Of a stretch of 35,028 bases of DNA, positions 6,828 to 16,219 are shown piece after piece. The translations under genes and the position numbers were made by a program. The notes below the pieces were generated by a model. That model ran no database searches. It was not told the origin of the DNA and saw only the letters and a list, made by a program, of their open reading frames with translations. This stretch comes from an uncultured Dorea sp. (GTDB taxonomy: Bacteria; Bacillota; Clostridia; Lachnospirales; Lachnospiraceae). Each line of letters opens with the position of its first letter. The first letter of the stretch is position 1. The DNA lies in the NCBI GenBank assembly GCA_910579925.1, contig CAJTVY010000038.1, positions 1 to 35,028 on the forward strand, in the 5' to 3' direction.

Positions 6828-7442
6828 ATGAGCAGATTGGTTATAGTCGGTGCAAGTGGACATGGAAAAGTTGTTGCGGATATAGCGGCGCTAAATGCGT
6901 ATACAAATATCATCTTTGCCGATGACAATAAGGATATCAGAATATGCGCAGGATATACAGTTGTTGCGGATAGCAGGCATGCGCCGGAGGGGGATCTTTT
7001 TGTAGCAATAGGTAATGCCCGGTTCAGAAAGGATCTGATGAGATTGTACCGTAATCGAGCGTTGCCTGTTTTAATCCATCCAACAGCTGTTATTGCAAGG
7101 AACGTAGAAATCGGGGAAGGATCTGTAGTAATGGCGGGAGCAGTTATTAATCCAGGCGTAAGAATCGGAAAAGGCTGTATTATTAATACCAGTAGTTCCA
7201 TTGATCATGATTGTGTAATTAAGGACTATGTACATATCTCCGTCGGCGCAAACCTGTCTGGAACCGTGACTGTTGGAGAAGGCGCCTGGATAGGAGCGGG
7301 AGCGACAATTTCTAATAATGTCGATATCTGTCCGAACGTCACCATAGGAGCGGGGGCGGTTGTCATAAAAGATATAGGAGAAAGCGGAACCTATATAGGA
7401 GTTCCGGCAAAGAAAATGTTTAAATATAACACTTCTCGATAG
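6828..7442 (+). CDS. PglD/NeuD-family sugar acetyltransferase
   Basis: Acetyl-CoA dependent acetylation of an amino sugar nucleotide. The 204-residue protein has a small Rossmann-like N-terminal domain starting LVIVGASGHGKVVADI, which binds the sugar nucleotide, and a C-terminal left-handed beta helix with hexapeptide repeats. SSIDHDC holds the catalytic His of the family. It begins 10 bases after the transferase gene. Locus 1 thus has two different acyltransferases, one probably for acetyl (this one) and one for a longer hydroxyacyl group; which amine each acts on is unknown. Confidence 0.85.
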   Translation: MSRLVIVGASGHGKVVADIAALNAYTNIIFADDNKDIRICAGYTVVADSRHAPEGDLFVAIGNARFRKDLMRLYRNRALPVLIHPTAVIARNVEIGEGSVVMAGAVINPGVRIGKGCIINTSSSIDHDCVIKDYVHISVGANLSGTVTVGEGAWIGAGATISNNVDICPNVTIGAGAVVIKDIGESGTYIGVPAKKMFKYNTSR

Positions 7443-7454
7443 GATGATAAATAT

Positions 7455-8120
7455 ATGAATATTTTGGTGATAGCTCCTCATCCAGACGATGAAATTCTTG
7501 GAGTGGGCGGAACAATAGCAAAAAGAGCGGAAGAGGGACATGCTGCTTATGTCTGTATTGTAACGAAAGGCTACGAACCATTATTCCATGAGCCGATAAT
7601 CGAGCAAGGCAGAAATGAGTGCCGTGCGGCGGACAAGTATTTGGGAGTAAAAGAAACTATTTTTTTAGATTTCCCTGCGGCAATGCTTGAAGAAGTGCCG
7701 AGATACAAGTTGAATGATGGAATCCTTAATGTTGTACAACGAGTGAAGCCGGAAGAAGTATATATTCCCCATCGCGGGGATATGCAGATCGACCATAAGA
7801 TGGTCGTTGACGCTGCAATGGTCGCTCTGCGGCCTAAGTACGACCATAAGGTAAAGCGTATATATGCTTATGAGACATTATCTGAAACCGGCTGGGATGT
7901 TCCAAATACTGTTAATGAATTTATCCCGACGGTATATGAAGATATCAGCATTACCGTAGAGAAGAAGGTGAAGGCAATGAATATGTTCCAGACACAGTTA
8001 GAGAAGTTTCCAAATGCCCGATCCATAGGTGCAATAGAAGCGCTGGCGAGATATCGGGGAAGTACAATAACCGTAGATGCTGCAGAAGCATTTGCTCTTG
8101 TCCGGGAAATTAAGTTATAA
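7455..8120 (+). CDS. PIG-L/LmbE-family N-deacetylase
   Basis: Zinc-dependent removal of acetyl from an N-acetyl sugar. The 221-residue protein opens with MNILVIAPHPDDE, whose HPDD supplies zinc and catalytic ligands (His9, Asp11, Asp12); His106 in PHRGDMQIDHK and the Asp113-His114 pair give the rest of the metal site. It is preceded by AGGATG and lies in the run of sugar-modifying genes, so it probably edits a sugar in the lipid-linked unit or its precursor. The precise substrate is not evident. Confidence 0.85.
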   Translation: MNILVIAPHPDDEILGVGGTIAKRAEEGHAAYVCIVTKGYEPLFHEPIIEQGRNECRAADKYLGVKETIFLDFPAAMLEEVPRYKLNDGILNVVQRVKPEEVYIPHRGDMQIDHKMVVDAAMVALRPKYDHKVKRIYAYETLSETGWDVPNTVNEFIPTVYEDISITVEKKVKAMNMFQTQLEKFPNARSIGAIEALARYRGSTITVDAAEAFALVREIKL

Positions 8121-8132
8121 AGAGGAATTGTC

Positions 8133-9323
8133 ATGCGGAAAATATTAATAATAACAAGTTATATTGAATTTCCATGGGAAAAAGGCAATCATAGATATTG
8201 TTATTTAGCCGACTTGCTGTCAGAGACATATGATGTAGAAATAATAACTTCAGATTTTGTACACACCAGGAAAGCGCACAGACCGGTGAAAGGCAGCGAT
8301 ACATATAAAATATCTTTATTGCACGAACCTGGTTATAAAAATAATATAAGCATAATGCGGGTTATTTCTCATAAGGTTTTCGAAAATAGGGTAGGAAAGT
8401 ATTTAAAAAAATGTAAAAAACCGGATTTAATCTATATTGGTGTTCCCCCAATCGGACTGGCAAAAAAAATAATTCGTTTTGCCTTGAAAGAAAATGTGAA
8501 AACGATTATCGACGTTCAGGATATGTGGCCGGAGGGTTTTGAATTTGTATTCCATTTTGTTAAATGGAGAATTTTTAATTTCTTGAGAAATGATGCAGAT
8601 TATGTATATAGAAATGCAGAAAAAGTAATTGCTGTATCTGATACCTATATAAATAGAGCTATGAGAGTCAGAAATAAAAAAGACAAAGGAACTGCCGTGT
8701 TTCTTGGAACAGATATGCATATGTTTGATGGATTGGCAAAACAGGTAAAAAATAAGCATGATGGAAAAGTTCATATAGTTTATGTAGGAACCATCGGAGC
8801 CAGTTACGATTTGAAGCTGCTTATTGATTCGGTTGCAGCGCTCCCTGGAGAGGTGCGGGGACTGATCGTGTGTGAATTTTTGGGAAGTGGACCGGATTTA
8901 GAAGAATTACAAAGATATTCTGATAAAAAGAAGATTAGCGCCGTATATTATGGAAGAATACCTTATGAAGATATGGTAAAAAAATTAGTGCAGTGTGACA
9001 TTGCGGTTAATCTTATAAAATATGGCACCATGCAAAGCATAATCAACAAAGTAGGAGACTATGCTATGGCTGGGCTTCCTGTCATCAATACACAGAATAA
9101 TGATGAATACAGGGAACTTATAGATACATATAATTGCGGGATTAATTGTACGAATGGATCTGCCGAAGAAGTTTCAGCCGCTATACTGAAATTGACGATA
9201 GACAAGGATTATAGAATAGAACTAGGAAAAAACAATCGGAGATTGGGAGAAGAATTATTCGATCGTGCAAAAACTTATCCTGCGATTGTTGAAACAATCA
9301 ATTCGATGATAGATGAGGAATGA
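8133..9323 (+). CDS. Glycosyltransferase, GT4-like (GT-B fold)
   Basis: A 396-residue cytoplasmic glycosyltransferase. The N-terminal domain starts MRKILIITSYIEFPWEKGNHRY; the C-terminal domain has VYVGTIGASYDLKLLIDSV, FLGSGPDLEELQ and a DYAMAGLPVI donor-site stretch. The usual E-x7-E is not clear, but the fold pattern is typical of GT4 proteins of capsule loci. Codon use is more AT-rich than the enzymes upstream, as is common for transferred glycosyltransferase genes. It overlaps the next gene by 4 bases (ATGA), implying translational coupling. Donor and acceptor unknown. Confidence 0.8.
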   Translation: MRKILIITSYIEFPWEKGNHRYCYLADLLSETYDVEIITSDFVHTRKAHRPVKGSDTYKISLLHEPGYKNNISIMRVISHKVFENRVGKYLKKCKKPDLIYIGVPPIGLAKKIIRFALKENVKTIIDVQDMWPEGFEFVFHFVKWRIFNFLRNDADYVYRNAEKVIAVSDTYINRAMRVRNKKDKGTAVFLGTDMHMFDGLAKQVKNKHDGKVHIVYVGTIGASYDLKLLIDSVAALPGEVRGLIVCEFLGSGPDLEELQRYSDKKKISAVYYGRIPYEDMVKKLVQCDIAVNLIKYGTMQSIINKVGDYAMAGLPVINTQNNDEYRELIDTYNCGINCTNGSAEEVSAAILKLTIDKDYRIELGKNNRRLGEELFDRAKTYPAIVETINSMIDEE

Positions 9324-10243
9324 AAATGCAAATACAGGTACATCTTCTTGGAGGATTAGGGAATCAACTTTTTCAATATGCGGCCGCTCGCTATTACCAA
9401 GAGAAGTATAATGCAGAATCTGTTATTATTGAAACAAGTAATTACAAGACTTTTAAACTAAGAGAATTAGAACTTGGTCATTATAAACTGGACGGCATGT
9501 GCGCGTTTAGTGATGACACAGGTTTTTTACAAAAATTATTTTTTTTTGTATACCGTGTATATCAGAAGCTTTATTCAATGATTTTAGGGAAATTTGCCAG
9601 GCCATGGAATTTTAAAATGATGAAGAAAAGTTATTTATGTACATCGGTATATACCCCGAAGACTCTTAGAATTTCAAATGAAGTATTTCTTTACGGCTAT
9701 TTTGTATCCAATGAAATTGCCTGGAGTATGAGAAAGAAACTTATGGGTGAAATAGTGCTAAAAGAAACAGGTTCTTCGACATATTTAGATTTTCTACAGA
9801 TAATTGAGACGACAAATTCTATCGGAATCAGCATCCGTTGTGATGAAGACTATGTGAAAAACAGATGGCCGATAGGGACAAAGAAATATTATCATGAAGG
9901 AATCAGGCTTATTAAGCAGAAGTTTCATGATATAGATATTTTTGTTTTTGCTGATCGTATTGACAAGGTGAAAAATGAACAATGGTTTTCAGAGTGGAAT
10001 GTTTACTATATAGAAAATACGACTGTAACTGAAAGCTTCGAATTATTGAGAAGATGCAGGCACCACATTATATCAAACAGCACTTTTTCATGGTGGGGAG
10101 CTTTCCTTAAATATAGAAATGGTGGTATTTGTGTTTGTATGAATAGATTTTTTAATGATCGATACAAAGAAGATGATAAGCTGACAATGATAAAAGACGC
10201 CATATATTTAGACTACATAACTGGCGAAATTGTTAAATGCTAG
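9320..10243 (+). CDS. GT11 family alpha-1,2-fucosyltransferase-like protein
   Basis: The 307-residue protein carries the GT11 motifs in order: GGLGNQLFQYA (11-21), the GISIRCDEDY region, FADR and NSTFSWWGA (from 253). Known members transfer fucose from GDP-fucose to galactose, making H-antigen-like ends; some family members use other sugars, such as rhamnose. No GDP-fucose synthesis genes are in the window. A run of nine T (9539-9547) falls in frame within the gene. It is coupled to the upstream glycosyltransferase by a 4-base overlap. Confidence 0.88.
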   Translation: MKMQIQVHLLGGLGNQLFQYAAARYYQEKYNAESVIIETSNYKTFKLRELELGHYKLDGMCAFSDDTGFLQKLFFFVYRVYQKLYSMILGKFARPWNFKMMKKSYLCTSVYTPKTLRISNEVFLYGYFVSNEIAWSMRKKLMGEIVLKETGSSTYLDFLQIIETTNSIGISIRCDEDYVKNRWPIGTKKYYHEGIRLIKQKFHDIDIFVFADRIDKVKNEQWFSEWNVYYIENTTVTESFELLRRCRHHIISNSTFSWWGAFLKYRNGGICVCMNRFFNDRYKEDDKLTMIKDAIYLDYITGEIVKC

Positions 10244-10253
10244 AGGGGGCGTT

Positions 10254-11504
10254 ATGAAATCAATCAAGTTGTTTGATTCATTGTATAAATTAATAGGGAT
10301 TCCCACGCTGTTCATGATAGCCGTCACATCGAGAGGGTTTACGGAGATAAAAATCGGCTTGTTATTAGTTTTAGCTATCGTAAGTTTTTTAGAATTATCT
10401 GTAACCAGGAAAGGTGTCAACAGAGGATTTTTTATTTACATCTGTATCTTTATTACTTATATGATGGGAAGCCTGTTGTGGGGAATTGTAAATGGTTATG
10501 AATTTAGTCTGAGCAAAGATGAGCCGTTGCTAAGGTATTATCTGACAACACCGTTCCTTCTTCTTCTATACTCGACGATTTATACGAATAGATATGATCG
10601 GCTCGCTTACACTATTTCAGTTTTAAGACATATAACGTTATATATAGTTATTGGAGACCTTTACAAAATTCTTTCTTTACGAATTGTTTTGCCTGACCTG
10701 GATCCTATTGGATTATTTACATTCACAAATGTGAATTATGAAGATGCTATTTTAAGAATATCAAATGAGACTCAACTTATGTATCTTCTTCCTCTCTACA
10801 TTGTTCTTTTATTTGAGAACAAAGGGATCAAAGCAAAAGTGGAGAAGGCGGAATGCTGGGTTATTGTTATAGGAGGGTTATTGTACTGTATTCTTAGTGG
10901 CAGAAAAATGCTGGAATTCGTAGTCTTTGCGACGCTTTTTTTCATGGTCGTTCGCGATATGGTCAAAAGATATTCTGTACATAAGATTAAAAGAATAATG
11001 TTAGTTTTGACTGGTGCGACGGTCTTTATTTTATTGATCAATAGATTTTCATCTATCTTAAAAATAACGAATATATTTGATACTGCGATCAACACATTTA
11101 CGGCAGGCCTTAGTAGAAACGATTATGGAGTGACAAAAAGAGCAAATGATATAAAAAATCTTTTTTCTATGTTTCTTGATTCTCCAATAATCGGTAATGG
11201 ATTGAATTCATATGTGGAAGGCCGGCAATCGGCACATAATAACTGGTCTTATGAAGTATATTTTAATGCATTGCTGGCTCAGACTGGAATTGCGGGTATT
11301 GGAATATTTGGATTTGGTATATATTTTTTAGTTTCAAGGCTGCAAAGGTTCTACAAACAGAATAGAAATCCAATGTTCTTTGCTTTTAACGTCGGATTCG
11401 TCTCATTTTTAGCTTGTGCTGCTACAAATCCAATTATTAACGATATGCTGCCCTGGTTTTTCACGATGGCAATCGTATTTGCATATATAAATAATTTTAG
11501 ATAG
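10254..11504 (+). CDS. wzy: O-antigen/capsule polymerase-like membrane protein (Wzy)
   Basis: About 416 residues, almost all hydrophobic: I count roughly ten to twelve membrane segments, with a polar loop near the C-terminal third containing GNGLNSYVEGRQSAHNNW, which resembles the H-N loop of O-antigen ligase/polymerase proteins. Role: joins lipid-linked repeat units at the outer face of the membrane. ATG 10254 follows AGAGGGGGCGTT, better than the in-frame TTG at 10230. It is the only polymerase candidate of locus 1, paired with the flippase at 13634. Confidence 0.8.
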   Translation: MKSIKLFDSLYKLIGIPTLFMIAVTSRGFTEIKIGLLLVLAIVSFLELSVTRKGVNRGFFIYICIFITYMMGSLLWGIVNGYEFSLSKDEPLLRYYLTTPFLLLLYSTIYTNRYDRLAYTISVLRHITLYIVIGDLYKILSLRIVLPDLDPIGLFTFTNVNYEDAILRISNETQLMYLLPLYIVLLFENKGIKAKVEKAECWVIVIGGLLYCILSGRKMLEFVVFATLFFMVVRDMVKRYSVHKIKRIMLVLTGATVFILLINRFSSILKITNIFDTAINTFTAGLSRNDYGVTKRANDIKNLFSMFLDSPIIGNGLNSYVEGRQSAHNNWSYEVYFNALLAQTGIAGIGIFGFGIYFLVSRLQRFYKQNRNPMFFAFNVGFVSFLACAATNPIINDMLPWFFTMAIVFAYINNFR

Positions 11505-11517
11505 GAGAAATCTGAAG

Positions 11518-12444
11518 ATGGAGTTAGAGAATTATGTAATAACCCATAAATCAACATTTATTCCCGCAAATGATTATTTGATGCCAATTCAGGTTGGTTC
11601 ATGTCATCACGATCACATAAACGGATATCTACATGATGACGAAGGCGATAATATTTCAGAATTAAATAAGGATTACTGTGAACTGACAGGAATGTATTGG
11701 ATTTGGAAAAATAGGAATCGGGGAGTTGATTATGTGGGGATTTCCCATTATAGGCGTTATCTTTGCCTGAACCCGGATTATGCACATAAGTTTTTTACAC
11801 ATTGGAAAAGATACTATATAATTAATTCGCTGACATCTATGACCTTTTCAGAACTTGGGTATCATAGGGTTAATGTGGAGAAAATATTAGATAGCGTAGA
11901 TATTGTTATTCCCGAATGTTCAAATTGTACGGAACGAGGAATGAAAAACTTTTATGAACTTTACATTAATACTAAGAGACAGGATTTATTAGATCACATT
12001 CTTGATTATATGATTGAACGATACCCTGAATACAAAGAGGCTTCGGAATTAGTAAGGAACTCAACGAAGGGTTATCATTGTAATATCTTTATAATGAAAG
12101 CGGATATTTACGACAATTATTGTGAATGGATTTTCAGCATACTCGATCATGTATATAAGGAATACAGACAAGGGAAAATCGATTCGAAAGAGAGCCGCTT
12201 TATCGGGTATTATGCTGAATACCTTTCGGGTATATTTTTTGTTAAATGTCAATTGGACGGGAAAAAAGTTGTGGAGTATCCAGCTGTATTTTTTCGGCAT
12301 TGCGATGGTAAAGATCGTTCTCTAAATGACAAATGGGAAGCAGCAAAAAAAAGTATCTATAGGTTTTGCGTTCCTATATCTTCTGTGCGTGAGAAATTTG
12401 TCTATTCTTTAAAGGACAAAGTATCGAGGAAGTTCGAGGGATAA
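11518..12444 (+). CDS. DUF4422-type capsular glycosyltransferase
   Basis: The 308-residue soluble protein contains NKDYCELTGMYWIWKN and DYVGISHYRRYL, the signature of the DUF4422 family found widely in capsule clusters and regarded as glycosyltransferases, often of galactofuranose-like or related residues. AGGAGAAATCTGAAG precedes the start. The exact sugar is not deducible. It sits between Wzy and a GT4 gene, all on one strand with short gaps. Confidence 0.8.
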   Translation: MELENYVITHKSTFIPANDYLMPIQVGSCHHDHINGYLHDDEGDNISELNKDYCELTGMYWIWKNRNRGVDYVGISHYRRYLCLNPDYAHKFFTHWKRYYIINSLTSMTFSELGYHRVNVEKILDSVDIVIPECSNCTERGMKNFYELYINTKRQDLLDHILDYMIERYPEYKEASELVRNSTKGYHCNIFIMKADIYDNYCEWIFSILDHVYKEYRQGKIDSKESRFIGYYAEYLSGIFFVKCQLDGKKVVEYPAVFFRHCDGKDRSLNDKWEAAKKSIYRFCVPISSVREKFVYSLKDKVSRKFEG

Positions 12445-12448
12445 TCAT

Positions 12449-13633
12449 ATGGATTTCAGAAATAAAACAAGAGTATTGTTCATCTCAGCTGGCTGTAATG
12501 AAAAATCCGGAGCTTTTTTAAGCATGGCAGTTTTAATTAGCTTATTACAGGAGAAACATAACACAGATTGTCTGGTCGTTCTGCCTAAACATGGAAGTGG
12601 GGAACGAATCCTAAAAAAATATAATATTGAGTACATCGTTATAAGAGCTTTTTCTTGGATAACAGTGAAAGAATACAAATCTTTCATAGAGTTTTTAACG
12701 CAAAACTGCGTTATGTTAGGGAAAGTCCTATTTACCAGATTGATATCAGATAAAAGAATCAGCTCCCTCATAAACGATTTTATGCCCGATGTAATACATA
12801 TAAATGAATTGGGGACTTTTTTAGGAGCAAATGTTGCTTTGAATAAGGGGATTCCGTTGGTCTGGCATATGAGAGAATTCCTGGAGGAGGATCATGGAAC
12901 AAGAATATGGTGTAAGAAATATGGATTTGAATTACTAAACAGAGCTGCTGAATTAATTGCCATATCTGAGTCTGTCAAGAAAAAGTATGCATATACTTTG
13001 AATAATGCTTCCATTAGAATGATTTATAATGGCATTAAACCCGAGTTGTTTAATTATAACGAGGTAGAAAAACTTGATCCTATCTATATAGTATGCATAG
13101 GATCGTTAAGTAAAGGTAAAAGGCAGGATCTGGTAATTAGGGCTCTTGGGGAAATTGCAAATCAAGTAAGCCGCACATTTGTTTTACACATTGTTGGGAG
13201 CGGAACAGAGGAAGAATTTTTAAAAGAACTGGCAGTTGAGATTGGGCTGAAAGATCAAATTATTTTTGATGGGTTTCAAAGCAATGTCTCGGGATATTTC
13301 TCTTTGGCAAATATTGCCGTCGTACCATCTGTTTCTGAAGCATTTGGACGCATTACGGTAGAGGCGATGTTAAGCGGAACGCTTGTGATAGGCGCTGATA
13401 CTGCCGGAACAAGGGAAATATTAGGAGATGAGGCGAATGGTATTATGTTCCGCGCAGATGACGTAAGAGATTTATCTGTTAAATTGCTTGAGGCCATAAA
13501 TCATTATGAAAGTAAAATAGAAGTTATTAGAAATGGAAGAATGCGCGCCGAAGAAATGTTTTCTGCCGAAAAAAATGCGAAGAATATCAGCAAGCTATAT
13601 GATGAAATTCTATTTATGAAGAGAGTGAAATAA
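12449..13633 (+). CDS. GT4 family glycosyltransferase
   Basis: A 394-residue GT-B protein. The donor-binding half has YIVCIGSLSKGKRQD, HIVGSGTEEEF and EAFGRITVEAM, where the two Glu of the E-x7-E motif (297 and 305) contact the nucleotide sugar; retaining mechanism expected. It starts 5 bases after the DUF4422 gene and its TAA stop is followed directly by the ATG of the flippase gene, so translation of the two is probably linked. Substrate unknown. Confidence 0.87.
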   Translation: MDFRNKTRVLFISAGCNEKSGAFLSMAVLISLLQEKHNTDCLVVLPKHGSGERILKKYNIEYIVIRAFSWITVKEYKSFIEFLTQNCVMLGKVLFTRLISDKRISSLINDFMPDVIHINELGTFLGANVALNKGIPLVWHMREFLEEDHGTRIWCKKYGFELLNRAAELIAISESVKKKYAYTLNNASIRMIYNGIKPELFNYNEVEKLDPIYIVCIGSLSKGKRQDLVIRALGEIANQVSRTFVLHIVGSGTEEEFLKELAVEIGLKDQIIFDGFQSNVSGYFSLANIAVVPSVSEAFGRITVEAMLSGTLVIGADTAGTREILGDEANGIMFRADDVRDLSVKLLEAINHYESKIEVIRNGRMRAEEMFSAEKNAKNISKLYDEILFMKRVK

Positions 13634-15151
13634 ATGCAGCTGGATGTTGTCAAAAATGCGAAGAGGAATTTAATTTTTGGATGTATTAATAAAATGGTAG
13701 TTCTTCTTTGTCCTTTTGTGGAAAGGTTTGTAATACAAGGCGTACTGGGGGCACAGTATCTGGGGCTTGACAGCTTGTACGCATCGCTCATCTCTGTCCT
13801 AAGCCTTTCGGAGCTGGGATTCAGTGCGGCAATGGTTTATAATATGTATAAACCTATGGCAGAAGGAAATGTTGAAAAGATGAATGCGCTTCTGAATTTT
13901 TATAAAAAGGTTTACCGAATCATAGGATTTGTAATTCTCGGTGCAGGACTTCTGATGATTCCATTCCTGTCGAATTTCATCAATGGATCGTATCCCACTG
14001 ATATTAATTTAGTGAAACTGTATCTGATCTACCTGGCAAATGCTGTTCTGAGTTATTTCATGTTCGCATATCTTTCATCTCTGATTGTCGTATATCAGCG
14101 AGATGATGTAAACAGTACTATTAACTCAGTTGTAAAGTCGGGGCTGATGGTATCAAAAGTGGCTTTATTAGTATTAACTCGCAATTATTATTTGTTTTCA
14201 ATTATGATGCCCGTTTTTACAATTCTGAATAATCTGCTGATTGCATGGAGAGTGCGTGTATTATTTCCCCAATATAAGGCTGTGGGTTATTTGTCAGGTA
14301 AAGACAAGGCAGGGATAAGAAAGCTTGTCGTTGGTACTTTCATACAGCAGGCCTGCAGTGTTACAAGAAATTCATTAGATAGTATTTGTGTTTCTGCTTT
14401 TATTGGGCTTACGTTGACAGCAATATACAATAATTATTATTTAATAATTACGGGAATTATTTCTTTTGCATCAATTGTTACGGCATCTTTTATGGGCGGC
14501 ATAGGTAATCACGTTACTACGAGAAGCGTAGAAGAAAATTATCAGGAAATGAAAATCCTCGATTTTGTATATCTCTGGCTTTGTGGCTGGTGTATGATAT
14601 GTCTGTTGTGTCTGTTTCAGCCATTTATGAAGATCTGGATGGGAAAAGATATGCAGCTTCCCATGTCAGCTGTAATTATGTTATGTTTATACTTTTATCT
14701 ATTGAAGCTGGGAGATATAAGGTCAATGTATTCGTCGGCAAATGGCCTGTGGTGGCAGCAAAGATACAGAGCTTTATGTGAAACCCTGCTAAATCTAACA
14801 CTTAACCTTGCTTTGGGAAAAATATTTGGCATTCATGGCATTATTCTTGCTACAATGATTAGTCTGTTTTTGTGTAACTATTTATGGTCGGTGGGAATCA
14901 CTTTTCGATTATATTTTTCGATAAGTAAACGTAGAGATTATTATATCTATCAGGGAAAGCAAACTTTTCTGATCTTTATTGTAGCGGCGCTTACATATTT
15001 TATTTGTTTAAAGGTAACCAAAGAAGGAGATTTGATGCAATTATTAATTCGAGGTATTGTTTGTATCATTTTGCCAAATTCAATTTTTTATTTCGTTTAT
15101 AGGAAGACAAAACAATTTCAATATGCAAAAAGAATAATTATGAGGAGGTAA
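13634..15151 (+). CDS. wzx: Polysaccharide flippase (Wzx, MATE/PST type)
   Basis: The 505-residue integral membrane protein has about twelve to fourteen hydrophobic helices and the N-terminal pattern NLIFGCINKMVVLLCPFVER plus LGLDSLYASLISVLSLSELG usual for Wzx proteins of the polysaccharide transporter group. It moves undecaprenyl-linked repeat units across the membrane. The upstream stop and this start abut. The gene ends in AGGAGGTAA, so its last codons also form the ribosome site of the next gene. Confidence 0.87.
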   Translation: MQLDVVKNAKRNLIFGCINKMVVLLCPFVERFVIQGVLGAQYLGLDSLYASLISVLSLSELGFSAAMVYNMYKPMAEGNVEKMNALLNFYKKVYRIIGFVILGAGLLMIPFLSNFINGSYPTDINLVKLYLIYLANAVLSYFMFAYLSSLIVVYQRDDVNSTINSVVKSGLMVSKVALLVLTRNYYLFSIMMPVFTILNNLLIAWRVRVLFPQYKAVGYLSGKDKAGIRKLVVGTFIQQACSVTRNSLDSICVSAFIGLTLTAIYNNYYLIITGIISFASIVTASFMGGIGNHVTTRSVEENYQEMKILDFVYLWLCGWCMICLLCLFQPFMKIWMGKDMQLPMSAVIMLCLYFYLLKLGDIRSMYSSANGLWWQQRYRALCETLLNLTLNLALGKIFGIHGIILATMISLFLCNYLWSVGITFRLYFSISKRRDYYIYQGKQTFLIFIVAALTYFICLKVTKEGDLMQLLIRGIVCIILPNSIFYFVYRKTKQFQYAKRIIMRR

Positions 15152-15158
15152 GCTAAGT

Positions 15159-16145
15159 GTGAGATTAATTAAGGAATTAAGAAAGATTGGACCTATGGTA
15201 GATATCGGTGGGTTAAATCTTCTTCTGTTTAAGATGGAAGATAGGATCTTCGGAGGTAATAATGGAGGCGAGTATAAGTACAATATCATGAAGCAGGCAG
15301 ATGTAGAAGAATATCCGCGGTTGATTAAAGATTTATATAAAATTACGATGGGTGGGGGGGGGGTAAATCTTTGCAATCCACAATATTTTACAGAAAAGAT
15401 CCAATGGCTAAAAATTTATGATACGACAAGTTTGAAGTCAAAACTTACCGATAAGTATCAAGTAAGAGAATGGATTCATGAAAAGATCGGTAGTAAGCAT
15501 CTTATTCCGCTTCTCGGAGTATGGGATACGTTCGAAGATATAAGCTTTTCTTCGCTTCCTCAAAAATGTATTCTGAAATGCAATCATGGAAGCAATATGA
15601 ATCTTATAGTTAATAGAACGGAAATGTTAGACAAAGAAAAGTATAGAGAGCAATTTGACAAATGGATGTGTGTGGATTATGCGTTTGCAGGTAGTCTGGA
15701 ACTTCAATATAAAGATATACCGAAAAAAATAATAGCTGAGAAATATATAGAAGAGATGAATGGATCTTTAAAGGATTATAAGTTTCACTGTTTTGGAGGA
15801 AACCCTGTTTTTATTCAATGTATAGGTGACCGTGATCTAAAGAATCATACGGGATATCAAAAAAATTATGATATTAACTGGCATGAACTTGACTGGACGT
15901 TTGAAGATTATCCAAGATTTCCTTACGAAGTTTCACGACCTGCCATGCTGAGTGAAATGGTTGAAATTGCAAAAATATTATCAAAAGATTTTCTTTATGT
16001 AAGAGTTGATTTGTATGAGATTAAAGGGTCAATCTATTTTGGAGAAATGACGTTTACTCCTGCATCAGGATATTATCAGCATAAAGGAACATTTACGAAA
16101 GAAATTGATAAACGATTAGGGGATCTGATTACGCTTCCGACTTAG
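15159..16145 (+). CDS. TupA-like ATP-grasp protein with an in-frame G10 tract
   Basis: The 328-residue protein starts at GTG with GAGGAGG just upstream. FTEKIQWLKIYD, ILKCNHGSN, EKYIE, DYKFHCFGG and YVRVDLYEI match the TupA-like ATP-grasp family, common in capsule and teichuronopeptide loci and thought to ligate an amino acid or similar group to the polymer. Ten G at 15354-15363 encode part of MGGGGVN where relatives have a short loop. Loss of one G gives an immediate TAA; gain of one gives a stop about twenty codons on. The tract is therefore a plausible slipped-strand switch, and here it reads through (ON). Last gene of locus 1. Confidence 0.8.
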   Translation: MRLIKELRKIGPMVDIGGLNLLLFKMEDRIFGGNNGGEYKYNIMKQADVEEYPRLIKDLYKITMGGGGVNLCNPQYFTEKIQWLKIYDTTSLKSKLTDKYQVREWIHEKIGSKHLIPLLGVWDTFEDISFSSLPQKCILKCNHGSNMNLIVNRTEMLDKEKYREQFDKWMCVDYAFAGSLELQYKDIPKKIIAEKYIEEMNGSLKDYKFHCFGGNPVFIQCIGDRDLKNHTGYQKNYDINWHELDWTFEDYPRFPYEVSRPAMLSEMVEIAKILSKDFLYVRVDLYEIKGSIYFGEMTFTPASGYYQHKGTFTKEIDKRLGDLITLPT

Positions 16146-16219
16146 GCGATCAACAAAGCCAAAACAGAAGAAAATTGTGCGTTCGAACTTAAAAGGATAC
16201 GATATATAAGGAGAATTCT

